Both the position numbers and the translations under genes were made by a program. Shown here piece by piece: positions 47,907-56,952 of a stretch of 64,000 nt of DNA. The notes under the pieces were generated by a model that ran no database searches, was not told the origin of the DNA, and saw only the letters and a list, made by a program, of their open reading frames with translations. Source of the stretch: Paraburkholderia silviterrae (GTDB lineage Bacteria > Pseudomonadota > Gammaproteobacteria > Burkholderiales > Burkholderiaceae). The stretch's first letter is position 1; each line of letters starts with the position of its first letter. The stretch spans positions 186,001 to 250,000 of the forward strand of contig NZ_SMRP01000004.1 in NCBI RefSeq assembly GCF_004353915.1. Direction: 5' to 3'.

Positions 47907-48420
47907 GGCGTGTGCGGTGTCAGGTTCGGAGTGCGCCTTGCGCGAGGCTTCGCGCGGCACATCGATTCGAGCAGCAAACGTGCCCGTCTTCAGGACGGCC
48001 ACGATAACGGAAATCGCGGGATGGATCGCGCGGCGTGCGCGAGGCAAGAGACGGCGCGCAGACGCGCACTGCGGGATCACTGCGGATAGCGGCGGCCTTG
48101 CTGGACAAGGCTTCGAAGGCGCCCCGTGCGCTCGATGGATGTTCTGGGTGAAGAAACTGCATGCGCGCAGACTACACGCGAATCATGACGCCCGAAAGTC
48201 GGTTAATACCCGCGCCTGCTCAAGTTTGAGGCAGGTGTCGCGGCCCGATCGCGCCCTTGGGCGCCATTGCGGTGCGTTTGCATCACGGTTGTGCGTGGCC
48301 CCCCCTTCCGCGCGTGCGCACACGTCTTACAATCGAGCGATTGGCGCGCGCGAGAAGCGCCGCCGTTGCTGCAGCCGTTCGCGGCTGCAGCCCTCGCAGG
48401 CCTCGAACAACGGAAGTCTC
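47907..48420. other. Gene-free stretch upstream of the PhyH gene
   Basis: 514 bases. A TACAAT (48328-48333) preceded at 16 bases by the poor -35 TTCCGC may be the dioxygenase promoter. Otherwise I see only short GC-rich dyads. Confidence 0.4.
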
Positions 48421-49185
48421 ATGTCGATCCAATCAAAAAAGGAACAGGTGCAGGCGCTGCGCGAGCGCGGTTTCGTGGTCGTGCCGGGACTCGTCTCGCC
48501 CGAGCGGTGCGACGAGCTCAAGCGCGTGGCGCAGGAGCAGTTGCATGCGGCCGCCGCGCCGCTCGAATTCGAAGCCGATCTGCGCTACCCCGGCGCGCCC
48601 GAGTCGAAAGCGGCGCCTGGCGGCCATACGGTGCGCCGCTTGCTCGACGCGCACGCGCGCCATGCGCGTTTTCGCGAGTGGGCGACCTCGCCCGAAATCG
48701 CGGGATGGATGGAACTGTATTTCGGCGAAGAGCCGGTGCTCTCGCGCGCCCATCACAACTGCATGATGACGAAGCACCCGATGTACGGCAGCCTCACGGG
48801 CTGGCATCGCGACTCGCGCTACTGGTCGTTCGAGCGCGACGATCTGGTGTCGGTGTGGCTCGCGCTCGGGCCCGAGACGATCGAGAACGGCGGCCTGTGG
48901 TTCGTGCCGGGCTCGCATACGGAGCCGTTCACCTCGGAGCGTTTCGACGCCGCGAAATTCTTCCGCGCCGATCTGCCCGAGAATCAGGCCTGGATCGATC
49001 GAGCGACCTCGCCCACGCTCAACGCGGGCGACGTCGTGTTCTTCCATTGCAATACGCTGCATTCGGCGGGCCAGAACAGGAGCGGCGACGTGAAGTTTTC
49101 GCTCGTGTTCACCTACCACGGCGCGAGCAACGTGCCGTTGCCGGGCACGCGCTCGGCCTCGCTGCCCGAAGTGAAGCTGGTGTGA
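48421..49185 (+). CDS. Phytanoyl-CoA dioxygenase (PhyH) family protein
   Basis: A 254-residue Fe(II)/2-oxoglutarate-dependent oxygenase fold. The iron ligands are His129 and Asp131 in GWHRDSRYW and His214 in NTLHSAG, with Arg220 placed to bind 2-oxoglutarate. VSVWLALGPETIENGGLWFVPGSH is the usual double-stranded helix segment (two adjacent motifs). Family members hydroxylate lipids, amino acids or secondary metabolites. No neighbour reveals the substrate. The ATG at 48421 is chosen at the first family-like residue run (SKKEQVQALRERGFVVVPGL, as two motifs). The frame is open further upstream but is not coding. Confidence 0.85.
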   Translation: MSIQSKKEQVQALRERGFVVVPGLVSPERCDELKRVAQEQLHAAAAPLEFEADLRYPGAPESKAAPGGHTVRRLLDAHARHARFREWATSPEIAGWMELYFGEEPVLSRAHHNCMMTKHPMYGSLTGWHRDSRYWSFERDDLVSVWLALGPETIENGGLWFVPGSHTEPFTSERFDAAKFFRADLPENQAWIDRATSPTLNAGDVVFFHCNTLHSAGQNRSGDVKFSLVFTYHGASNVPLPGTRSASLPEVKLV

Positions 49186-49231
49186 GCGCGCGGCGGGGCC
49201 GTATGCCCGCACCCGCCGAGGCGCCGCGCGT

Positions 49232-49438
49232 CTAGCGCCGGCGCCCTAAAAACGCGAGGCCGGAGATACCGGCGATGGTCGCGGCCACGCCGGCCGCGAT
49301 CAGGGTCATCGTGCGGTCGGTGGGCGCGCCAGTGACGAGGCGCGAGACGTCATTCGAGAACGAGTGAAACGACTGGCCGCCGAAGTAGAGCAGCACGACG
49401 CCGCAGGCGATCAGCGCGAACGAAATCACTTTGACCAT
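49232..49438 (-). CDS. DUF3185 family small membrane protein
   Basis: A 68-residue protein with two membrane helices (ISFALIACGVVLLYFGGQ and MTLIAAGVAATIAGISGLAF) around a short polar loop with SFSNDVSRLVTGAPTDRT. This is the DUF3185 pattern. The function is unknown. The ATG at 49438 has GGGAGG 7 bases upstream. A longer start at 49522 is not supported. Confidence 0.85.
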   Translation of the reverse strand: MVKVISFALIACGVVLLYFGGQSFHSFSNDVSRLVTGAPTDRTMTLIAAGVAATIAGISGLAFLGRRR

Positions 49439-49619
49439 GAAGACCTCCCGGGGTATGACGAACGCCGCAGTGTAGGCGAGCGTCGCTTTGGCGTCCATCC
49501 GCGCATCCCACATGGTGGGCATCTGCAGGCGACGCGCGGATTGGCTACCATGACTGCCCGCGCCGCATGTGCATGTCGCCGGACCCTGTCACTCCCTCAT
49601 TTCGTCGAGGATTCAAACG

Positions 49620-50663
49620 ATGGCCTACGAAGCCGCTGCTGAACGCTATTCGGAGATGCAATACCGCTTTTGCGGCAAGTCGGGACTCAAGCTGCCGGCG
49701 CTGTCGCTCGGGCTGTGGCACAACTTTGGCGATACCACGCCGATCTCGACGCAGCGCGAAATCCTGCGCACCGCCTTCGATCTCGGCATCACGCACTTCG
49801 ATCTCGCGAACAATTACGGCCCGCCCTACGGCAGCGCCGAAATCAATTTCGGCCGCATTTTCAGGGACGATTTCCGTCCTTACCGCGACGAGCTGCTGAT
49901 CTCGTCGAAAGCCGGCTGGGACATGTGGCCGGGCCCCTATGGCCAGGGCGGCGGCTCGCGCAAGTACGTGCTCGCGAGTCTCGACCAGAGCTTGAAGCGC
50001 CTGGGCCTCGATTACGTCGACATTTTCTACTCGCACCGCTTCGACGTGGAGACGCCGCTGGAAGAGACCGCGGGCGCGCTCGCCATGGCGGTGCAGCAGG
50101 GCAAGGCGCTCTATGTGGGCATCTCGTCGTATTCGGCTGCGAAGACGCGCGAGATGGCGAAGCTGCTCGCCGAGTACAAGGTGCCGCTCTTGATCCATCA
50201 GCCGTCGTACAACATGCTCAACCGCTGGATCGAGCACGAGCTGCTCGACACGCTGGAGGATCTCGGCACGGGCAGCATCGCGTTCACGCCGCTCGCGCAG
50301 GGGCTGCTCACGAGCAAGTATCTGAATGGCGTGCCTGAAGACGCGCGCGTGAACCGTCCGGGCGGCGGCTCGCTCAAGAACGAGCACCTGAGCGCGCACA
50401 ACATCGAGCACGTGCGCAAGCTCAACGAGCTCGCGCAGCGCCGCGGCCAGAGCCTCGCGCAGATGGCGATCGCGTGGACGCTGCGCGGCGGCCGCGTCAC
50501 CTCCGCGCTGATCGGCGCGAGCCGTGCGGAGCAGGTGCGCGAGAACGTCGCCGCGCTGAAGAACCTCGAATTCTCGAAGGAGGAGCTCGCGGAAATCGAC
50601 CGCTACGCGACCGAGGGCAGCGTGAACCTGTGGGAGAAACCGTCGACGGATCAGCGTATCTGA
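49620..50663 (+). CDS. Aldo/keto reductase, L-glyceraldehyde 3-phosphate reductase (YghZ) type
   Basis: A 347-residue NADPH-dependent TIM-barrel reductase. THFDLANNYGPPYGSAE (catalytic Asp and Tyr), SSKAG with the catalytic Lys, and IFYSHRFDVETPLEET match the YghZ/AKR14 branch, which reduces methylglyoxal and L-glyceraldehyde 3-phosphate. A cofactor-binding IGASRAEQV segment lies near the C-terminus. The ATG at 49620 has GAGG 9 bases upstream. The next in-frame ATG upstream would add 17 residues. It is divergent from the DUF3185 gene and followed by a terminator. Confidence 0.9.
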   Translation: MAYEAAAERYSEMQYRFCGKSGLKLPALSLGLWHNFGDTTPISTQREILRTAFDLGITHFDLANNYGPPYGSAEINFGRIFRDDFRPYRDELLISSKAGWDMWPGPYGQGGGSRKYVLASLDQSLKRLGLDYVDIFYSHRFDVETPLEETAGALAMAVQQGKALYVGISSYSAAKTREMAKLLAEYKVPLLIHQPSYNMLNRWIEHELLDTLEDLGTGSIAFTPLAQGLLTSKYLNGVPEDARVNRPGGGSLKNEHLSAHNIEHVRKLNELAQRRGQSLAQMAIAWTLRGGRVTSALIGASRAEQVRENVAALKNLEFSKEELAEIDRYATEGSVNLWEKPSTDQRI

Positions 50664-50702
50664 CGACGCGCGCCTGCCTCGCTCCGCCGGCCACTGCTTC
50701 AG

Positions 50703-50737
50703 GAACCGCCTCGCTTCATGCGAGGCGGTTCTGTTTT
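50703..50737 (+). terminator. Terminator after the aldo/keto reductase gene
   Basis: A 12-base perfect stem (GAACCGCCTCGC / GCGAGGCGGTTC) with a 5-base loop followed by TGTTTT, 39 bases past the stop. Confidence 0.8.
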
Positions 50738-50941
50738 CGGCGATGCGTTTTGTGTTGCGCAGCGGCGTACGCCGGCCGCCCTGGCCTCGCTTACCCGCGG
50801 CAGCGCCGCTTCATGTCGCTTAACCTCGCTTCACATCCCGCGGCGGCCTATTCGGAACGTCTTTGGCACGGCTTTCGCACGTCTTCGGCCTGTCACGCGG
50901 CGCTGCTAACGTCGCGGCAGTCTTTGCCGCGAGGAATGTCG

Positions 50942-51967
50942 ATGGAGTCCACGAGCGCCGTTCGTCCCGTTGCTGCCGGGCCTGCTCAAGCCGTGCCGCA
51001 GCCCGTTGCGCAGGCGTTGCAACGCGCGCCCCATGTGGGCGCGAACGTTGCACTCATCGCTGTTGCCGGTTTGGCGCTCATCTATCAACTTTTCGGCTTG
51101 CCGTTGCTCTTGCGCGCGGCGGGTGGGCCGTCGTTTGCACTGCTCGCGTCGCTCGTGCCGGTCGTGCTGGCCACGCCGATCCATTGGGGCTTGATCCACG
51201 AGGGCATACACGGGCAGTTGCTCCCTTCGCGGCGCGCCAACGAAGCCGTTGCGCGCCTGCTCGCGATCGGCCTGGCGATACCGTTCGACGCCGTGCGTTT
51301 CGGACACCTGATGCATCACCGCTTCACGCGCGAGGCGTTCGATCGCCCCGATGTCGACGATGCGCGTGGCCCGCGCTGGCGGCGCCGGATCGCCTGGTAC
51401 GTGCGGCTGCTGGGCGGGCTTTACGTGGCCGAGTTGCTCGTGCCGCTGCTGGCGTTCGTGCCGGCGCGCATGGCACGGGTGCTGGTCGAGCGAGGCGTGG
51501 GCACGCATGGCCGCGCGGGGCAGCATGTGCAGCGGCTATTCGCGAACCACGCCGCCGATCCCGTGAGACGCAGGCGCGCACGACGCGACGGGCTCTGCTC
51601 ACTCGCGCTTTATGGGCTCGCTTTCTCGCTCTATGGGAAGGCCTGGCCGGTGCTGCTTGCCGCGATGTATTTGCGCGGGCTGTGGCTCTCGCTCGCCGAC
51701 AACCTGCCGCATTACGGGGTGGCGCTCGACGAACCGGGCCGCGCGCGCGACTTTCGCGTGCCGCGCGGGATGGGCGTGATGCTCATGAATCATCATCTGC
51801 ATCGGCAGCATCATCTGCATCCCACGCTGCCGTGGGTGCTGCTGCCCGCGCTCGCGTGTGCCGACGAGGGCGCGTCCGGACACGCGCGCATGCCCTATTG
51901 GTATGCGGCGCTGCGGCAGTTCAAGGGATTGCAGCCGGGTGTCGGGGTGCGTTCAAGCGTGCACTGA
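50942..51967 (+). CDS. Fatty acid desaturase family membrane protein
   Basis: A 341-residue protein with four to five membrane helices and the three histidine boxes of di-iron membrane desaturases and hydroxylases: HEGIH (86-90), HLMHH (122-126) and NHHLHRQHHLHP near 300. Membrane desaturases insert double bonds or hydroxyls into acyl chains or carotenoid-like substrates. The specific substrate is unknown. ATG 50942 is chosen because GAGG lies 7 bases upstream. ATG 50936 is also in frame but only 1 base from GAGG. A longer frame upstream crosses the preceding terminator. Confidence 0.82.
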   Translation: MESTSAVRPVAAGPAQAVPQPVAQALQRAPHVGANVALIAVAGLALIYQLFGLPLLLRAAGGPSFALLASLVPVVLATPIHWGLIHEGIHGQLLPSRRANEAVARLLAIGLAIPFDAVRFGHLMHHRFTREAFDRPDVDDARGPRWRRRIAWYVRLLGGLYVAELLVPLLAFVPARMARVLVERGVGTHGRAGQHVQRLFANHAADPVRRRRARRDGLCSLALYGLAFSLYGKAWPVLLAAMYLRGLWLSLADNLPHYGVALDEPGRARDFRVPRGMGVMLMNHHLHRQHHLHPTLPWVLLPALACADEGASGHARMPYWYAALRQFKGLQPGVGVRSSVH

Positions 51968-52066
51968 GGCGCGCGCGAACGGCACCGATGCGCGCCGGCG
52001 CCGTTCGGCGCGTGGCGCGCGACCGGCTGCGAACGCAGACGAATCGCGAATACGCGCGTGCTGCCG

Positions 52067-52252
52067 CTACATCAGCGCGGGCAGCGTTTCCACTAGCGCA
52101 ACGGCACACATCGCACCGATCAGCGCGCCGATCACCCGCAGCGTGTTGTGCCTGAACTCGGTCGCGCACGGCACCGCGCCGAGGAAGAGCGCGCCGGCGA
52201 GGGCCATCGGGATGATCATCACGAAATCGCCGATCGTGAAATAACCTTCCAT
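52067..52252 (-). CDS. Small hypothetical membrane protein
   Basis: A 61-residue protein with two hydrophobic segments (FVMIIPMALAGALFLGAV and VIGALIGAMCAVALVET). The ATG at 52252 has AGGAG 7 bases upstream, fixing the start. A GACCGGA-type repeat sits immediately upstream. No family is recognised. Confidence 0.7.
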   Translation of the reverse strand: MEGYFTIGDFVMIIPMALAGALFLGAVPCATEFRHNTLRVIGALIGAMCAVALVETLPALM

Positions 52253-52263
52253 GCTCGTCTCCT

Positions 52264-52302
52264 GTGTCGACCGGAATAAGTACTTCAGCACTCACTCCAG
52301 CC
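52264..52302. repeat. GACCGGA-type intergenic repeat, single diverged copy
   Basis: This 39-base element begins TGTCGACCGGA and contains TACTTCAGCACTCACTCCAG. It aligns without gaps to 8924-8962 with about 30 of 39 identities by eye, and keeps the imperfect palindrome. It lies 11 bases upstream of the small membrane-protein ATG. Confidence 0.65.
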
Positions 52303-52679
52303 CATTCGAGGCTGTCATATCGGCCACCGAAGACGCGGCGCGTGAAGTATGTCGTTATCGCGTGCTGTGCGCCGCTGCGGCTTCGGACCTCAATCGAGTA
52401 TAGGAGAGCCTCACGAACAAGGCGGCCCGCGCGTGCCGCCGTGGTGCGAGTACCACGGTGCGCGGCCCCCGTCCGGCGGGGCTTTGAGGTGGGCGGCTGA
52501 TGCGCTGCGCAAAACATTCGATTTCAGGAAAGGTTACGACTGCCTTTCTTTTGATGGCGCAAAGGCCATGACGCCAGGCGCGCCCTGATCAGATCGGATC
52601 ACCGCGCAAATCCCCGGCGCAGATCCCGGCGCGGATGGCGGCGCAGATGACGACGCCCCGCAAGGCCACACGTCGAGCC
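52303..52679. other. Gene-free stretch downstream of the MFS gene
   Basis: About 380 bases between the intergenic repeat and the stop of the minus-strand MFS gene. I see no terminator with a T-run and no credible gene. The frames open here are short or Arg-rich. Confidence 0.4.
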
Positions 52680-53948
52680 TCAGGCCGCCCCGGCGCGCTC
52701 CCGTGCGCGCAGCATCCACGCCCCGGCCAGCCCCGCCACGAGCAGCACCGCAACGAGCCCGGTCACGCCGCCCCAGCCCCAACTGGCCCAGAAGTGCCCG
52801 CCGATCGACCCCACGATGCTCGAGCCCAGGTAGTACGCGAGCAAATAGAGCGCCGCGGCCTGGCCTTTCGCTTCGCGCGCGAGGCGTCCGACCCAGCCGC
52901 TCGCCACCGCGTGCCCCGCGAAAAAGCCGATGGTGAGGCAGCCGATGCCGGCCGCGATCATGCCGATCGAAGCGAACATCGTGAGCACGACGCCCACGAG
53001 CATCAACGCGATTGCGGCGATCAGCACGGGGGAGCGTCCGAACTTGTCGGCCATGCGGCCCGACCACGGCGAGGCGAGCACGCCGGTCAGATAGACGAGA
53101 AAGATCGCGCCGATGGCGGCCTGGCTCATGTTGTAGGGCGGCGCGATCAGCCGGTAGCCGATGTAGTTGTAGAGCGTGACGAAGCTGCCCATCAGCACGA
53201 AGCCGAGTGCGAACAGCACGGGCAGGCCCGGCCGTGCGAAATGGCGCATGAGCGCCGCACGGTGATGCGCGAAGCCAAGTCCGCTCTTGGGCGAGAAATG
53301 GCGCGAGGGCGGCAGGAGCGCACGGAACGCGAACATCGCGGCGAGCCCGAGCACGCCGATCACGGCAACAGCCACGCGCCAGCCGAGCAGATCGGTGCAG
53401 ATGCCGGTGATCACGCGCCCCGCCATGCCGCCGATGGCCGTGCCGCCCACGTAGAGGCCCATCGAGAGGCCGAGGCCCTCGGGGTGCATCTCCTCGGCAA
53501 GCCAGGCCATGGCGACCGCGGGCACGCCGCCGAGCGCGATGCCTTCGAGCGTGCGCAGCACGAGCAGCGTGTGCCAGTGGGGCACGAACGCCACCGCGAG
53601 CGTGAGCAGCGACGAGACGGTGAGCGAGGCGGTCATCATGGCGCGCCGGCTCCAGCCTTCGGAGATGAAACCCGCCACGAAGATCGCGCAGGCGAGCGCC
53701 GCCGTGGTGAAGGAGAGCGAGAGGCTGCTCTGCGCGGGGCTCACGCCGAAGGCTTGCGAAAACGCGGGCAAGAGCGGCTGCACGCAATAGAGCAGCGAGA
53801 ACGTGGCGTAGCCCGCGAACAGCAGCGCGAGGCTCGCGTGCCAGAAGGCGGGCGTGCCGCGCTCGATATAGGGAACGGCAGACGGGGTCGCGGAGGGTGA
53901 GGCGCTGGGCGTGGCGGTGTTTCGCCCGTCGCCCGGTGATGCAGTCAC
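52680..53948 (-). CDS. MFS transporter (YnfM/AraJ-like)
   Basis: A 422-residue, 12-helix major facilitator. The N-terminus is Thr/Ser/Pro-rich and cytoplasmic. YCVQPLLPAFSQAFGVSPAQSS is the segment typical of the YnfM/arabinose-efflux-like branch (shown as adjacent motifs), and GRMADKFGRSPVL is the loop 8-9 signature. The substrate is unknown. The GTG start at 53948 has GAGGAG 8 bases upstream. The frame stays open far upstream inside the outer-membrane channel gene, but that part is not coding. It is the last gene of the efflux operon, 80 bases after the channel gene. Confidence 0.88.
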   Translation of the reverse strand: MTASPGDGRNTATPSASPSATPSAVPYIERGTPAFWHASLALLFAGYATFSLLYCVQPLLPAFSQAFGVSPAQSSLSLSFTTAALACAIFVAGFISEGWSRRAMMTASLTVSSLLTLAVAFVPHWHTLLVLRTLEGIALGGVPAVAMAWLAEEMHPEGLGLSMGLYVGGTAIGGMAGRVITGICTDLLGWRVAVAVIGVLGLAAMFAFRALLPPSRHFSPKSGLGFAHHRAALMRHFARPGLPVLFALGFVLMGSFVTLYNYIGYRLIAPPYNMSQAAIGAIFLVYLTGVLASPWSGRMADKFGRSPVLIAAIALMLVGVVLTMFASIGMIAAGIGCLTIGFFAGHAVASGWVGRLAREAKGQAAALYLLAYYLGSSIVGSIGGHFWASWGWGGVTGLVAVLLVAGLAGAWMLRARERAGAA

Positions 53949-54028
53949 GACTAAAACTCCTCGCGGAAAAAAGCAAAGGCGCAACGATACGCCTTTCGCT
54001 CGATCCGTGCCGTGCCGCCTCCCGTCTC

Positions 54029-55552
54029 TCAGGGCGTTGCGCCGCCGCTCGCGGAAGGGGGCGGATGCACGAGCGCGTCGTCGGTGGGCAGCGCGGCCGT
54101 GCTCCAGCCGCCGCCCAGCGCCTTCACGAGCGCGACGCTTGCCGCGAGGCGGCGGCGCGCGATGCTCACGGCCTGGCGCTCGTTGGTGAGCGCCGTGGTT
54201 TGTGCGACCACCACGTCGAGATACGTGATCGCGCCGCTCTTGTAGCGGTTCTCGACGATCGCGAGCGTGCGTTTCGCGGCGTCCACCGCGCGGTCCTGCG
54301 CAATGGCTTCCTGTTCGAGCACGCGCAAGGCCGCGAGGTTGTCTTCGACCTGGCCGAACGCGTCGAGCACGGTCTCGCGATACATGGCGACGCTCTCGTC
54401 GTATTGCGCGCGCGCCTCGTCGCGCACGGCGGCGCGGCCGCCGAAGTCGAGCAGCGTGCCGGCGAGCGCGGGGCCGAGCGACCAGAAGCGCGCGGGCGCG
54501 ACGAGCCATTGGCTGTAGCTGGTCGCCTCCAGCCCGCCCGTGACCGCGAGCATGAGGCTCGGGAAGAACGCGGCCTGCGCCACGCCCACCTGCGCATTCG
54601 CGGCGGCCACGCGGCGCTCGGCGGCGGCGATGTCCGGGCGCCGCTCCAGCAGCGTCGAGGGCACGCCGGGCGGCGCGACGAGCGCCTGTGCGGCAAGCGG
54701 GGCGCCGGGCAGCACGGGCAGCGCGAAGGTGGACGGCGATTGCCCCGTGAGAATCGCGATCGCGTGTTCGAGCTGTGCGCGCTGCACGCCCAGATCGATT
54801 GCCTGCGCTTCGGTGGTCTGCAATTGCGTCTGCGCCTGGCCGACGTCGGCGTCGGTGGCGATACCGCCGTCGTAGCGATGCTGCGTGAGCGCGAGCGATT
54901 CGCGGTAGGCGGCGAGCGTGTCGTCGAGGAGCTGGCGCTCGCGGTCGATGCCGCGCAGCTCGAAGTAGTCGGTCGCGAGCTCGGCCTGCATCGAGAGCAG
55001 CACGGCCTGCATGTCGGCGGCGCTTGCCTGGGCGCTGGCCTTCGCGCTTTCGACGCTGCGCGACACACGGCCCCAGACGTCGGGTTCCCAGCTGGCGTCG
55101 ATGCCCACGAGGTAGTCGTTGAGCGTGAAGCCCGCGGTCGACTTGAACTCGATGTTCCTCGACGTGCGCGCGCGCGAGTAGTCCCCGCCCGCCGTGACCG
55201 TTGGGAAGAAGCTCGAGCGCTGCTGTGCGACGTTCGCACGCGCGGCGCGAAAGTGCGCCTGCGCGGCCTGCACGTTCTGGTTCGCGCGTTCGACCTGCGC
55301 TTCGAGCGCGTCCAGTTGCGCGTCGCCGTAGATCGACCACCAGGCGCCGCGCGGTGTGGAGTCGGCGGGTTGCGCGGGCGTCCAGCCAGTGCCTTCGAGC
55401 TCCTTGTACGTGGCGGCGATGCCGGCCTTCGGGCGCACGTAGTCGGGGCCGACCGTGCAGCCCGCGAGCGCGGCGCTCAGGGCGACGCAGAGCGCCACGC
55501 GGCGCAGCATGCTTTGCCGCGCAAGACGGTTCGAGCCGATGGCGCGCTTCAT
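54029..55552 (-). CDS. Outer-membrane efflux lipoprotein (NodT/OprM family)
   Basis: A 507-residue TolC-like channel. The signal peptide ends in lipobox LAGC, so the mature protein is lipidated. Two OEP repeats follow, with the sequences TVTAGGDYSRARTS and RPDIAAAERRVAAANAQVGVA. ATG 55552 is preferred, with GAGG upstream. A GTG at 55567 would add five residues. It follows the adaptor gene by 11 bases. With the adaptor and RND permease it forms a tripartite exporter. Confidence 0.92.
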   Translation of the reverse strand: MKRAIGSNRLARQSMLRRVALCVALSAALAGCTVGPDYVRPKAGIAATYKELEGTGWTPAQPADSTPRGAWWSIYGDAQLDALEAQVERANQNVQAAQAHFRAARANVAQQRSSFFPTVTAGGDYSRARTSRNIEFKSTAGFTLNDYLVGIDASWEPDVWGRVSRSVESAKASAQASAADMQAVLLSMQAELATDYFELRGIDRERQLLDDTLAAYRESLALTQHRYDGGIATDADVGQAQTQLQTTEAQAIDLGVQRAQLEHAIAILTGQSPSTFALPVLPGAPLAAQALVAPPGVPSTLLERRPDIAAAERRVAAANAQVGVAQAAFFPSLMLAVTGGLEATSYSQWLVAPARFWSLGPALAGTLLDFGGRAAVRDEARAQYDESVAMYRETVLDAFGQVEDNLAALRVLEQEAIAQDRAVDAAKRTLAIVENRYKSGAITYLDVVVAQTTALTNERQAVSIARRRLAASVALVKALGGGWSTAALPTDDALVHPPPSASGGATP

Positions 55553-55563
55553 GGCGATGCGCC

Positions 55564-56916
55564 TCACGACGCCGCAGCGGCAGACGACGCGCCACGCGCC
55601 GCCGCGCCCGAGGGCGCGGCCGCCGAGGCTGGCGGGGCTGCAGGAGCCGCAGGAGCCGCAGAAGCCGCAGAAGTCGCAGAAGCCGCAGCCCCCGCCGCAC
55701 CCTGCACGCCCGCTGGTTTTTCGACGATCCGCACCGGCGTCCCATCGACGATCGAATCCTGCGGATTCACGATCACGCGTTCGTTGCCGCTGAGACCCGC
55801 CACCACCGCCACGCGCGTGCCGAAATCGGTGCCGAGCGTGACCTCGACGAGCTTCACGCGCTCATCCGCGCCGACGGTCGCGACCTTCACGCCATCGGGA
55901 CGGAACAGGAACGCGTTGCCCGGCAGCGTGAGCGGCGTGGCGTTGCCGTCGAGCGCGAAATGCACCTGCGCATAGGCGCCTGGCAGCAGATCGCCGTTGG
56001 GGTTATCGACGTCGACTTCCACGAGCATCGTGCGCTGCTGCGGATCGACCGCGCCCGCGGTGCGCGCGACCACGCCCGGGTAGCGCTTGCCTTGCGTCTC
56101 GTTGAGCGTGAGATACGCGTGCTGGTTGGGACGGATCTGCTGCGCGTAGGCCTGCGGAACATTCGCGTAGACGCGCAGGCGCTCGGCCTGCGCGACATGG
56201 AACAGCTCCTTTTGCTGCCCGCCCGAGCTGCCCGCGTCGATCAACGCGCCCACGTCGACGTTGCGCGCGGTGACGATGCCGTCGAACGGCGCCAACACCT
56301 TCTCGTATGACTGCAACTGCGAGAGCCGCGAGACGTTGAAGCGCGCCGCGTCGAGCGTCGCCTTCTTCGCGAGCATGTCGCCCACTTTCTCGTCGGCGTC
56401 CTGCTTCGCGACGGAACGGGTCTGGAGCATCTGCGTCCAGCGGTCGGCGGTTGTTTTCGCGAGCGCGTAGTTGGCTTCGGCGTTCGCGAGATCGGCGCGC
56501 GCGGCGCGCAGCTGGTCGTCGACTTCGGGCGCGTCGATTTCGGCGAGAAGCTGGCCCGCCTTCACATGCGCGCCGATATCGGCGTACCACTTGCGCAGAT
56601 AGCCGTTGGTGCGCGCGTAGATGGGCGTGTCGAGAAACGCCTGCACGTTGCCGGGCAGCACGAGGTCGAGCGCGCGTGTGGAGCGCTGCGGCATGACGAC
56701 TTGCACGCTCAGGGTGCTCGCGCGCGCAGCTTCCCGCTCGAGCGCCGCGTGCGCGTTGTGACGCGACCAGATGCCCTGCGCGGCGAGCGCGATCACCACG
56801 AGCGCCGCGAGCACGAGCGGCCAGCGGCGCTTCTTGCGCCCATTGTGGCCACCTTGCGGATCGCCCGGCGGCTGCGGCTGTGGAGGCGGCGGCGCGTCAG
56901 CGTGGCCAGGCTGCAT
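55564..56916 (-). CDS. RND efflux periplasmic adaptor (HlyD/MFP)
   Basis: A 450-residue adaptor. One N-terminal membrane anchor (WPLVLAALVVIALAAQGIW) follows a Pro/Gln-rich cytoplasmic stretch. The lipoyl-like halves YLRKWYADIGAHVKAGQLLAEID and APFDGIVTARNVDVG flank an alpha-hairpin, and beta-barrel and membrane-proximal domains follow. The last 60 residues are Ala/Pro/Ser-rich, encoded partly by a 9-base repeat. It lies 36 bases after the permease gene and 11 bases before the channel gene. Confidence 0.92.
   Translation of the reverse strand: MQPGHADAPPPPQPQPPGDPQGGHNGRKKRRWPLVLAALVVIALAAQGIWSRHNAHAALEREAARASTLSVQVVMPQRSTRALDLVLPGNVQAFLDTPIYARTNGYLRKWYADIGAHVKAGQLLAEIDAPEVDDQLRAARADLANAEANYALAKTTADRWTQMLQTRSVAKQDADEKVGDMLAKKATLDAARFNVSRLSQLQSYEKVLAPFDGIVTARNVDVGALIDAGSSGGQQKELFHVAQAERLRVYANVPQAYAQQIRPNQHAYLTLNETQGKRYPGVVARTAGAVDPQQRTMLVEVDVDNPNGDLLPGAYAQVHFALDGNATPLTLPGNAFLFRPDGVKVATVGADERVKLVEVTLGTDFGTRVAVVAGLSGNERVIVNPQDSIVDGTPVRIVEKPAGVQGAAGAAASATSAASAAPAAPAAPPASAAAPSGAAARGASSAAAAS
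55635..55690 (-). repeat. 9-bp repeat in the adaptor tail
   Basis: On the plus strand, GCCGCAGAA-type 9-mers (GCAGGAGCC / GCAGAAGCC / GCAGAAGTC) repeat about six times in frame, encoding Ala/Ser tripeptides. Confidence 0.7.
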
Positions 56917-56952
56917 GGCGGCTCCGCGTCGAAGGAGAAAAGAGAATCGTCG

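Noticed and set aside
53897..55975. 692-codon plus-strand frame antisense to the efflux channel
   Set aside because: No motifs. The minus-strand channel gene with a lipobox is clear.
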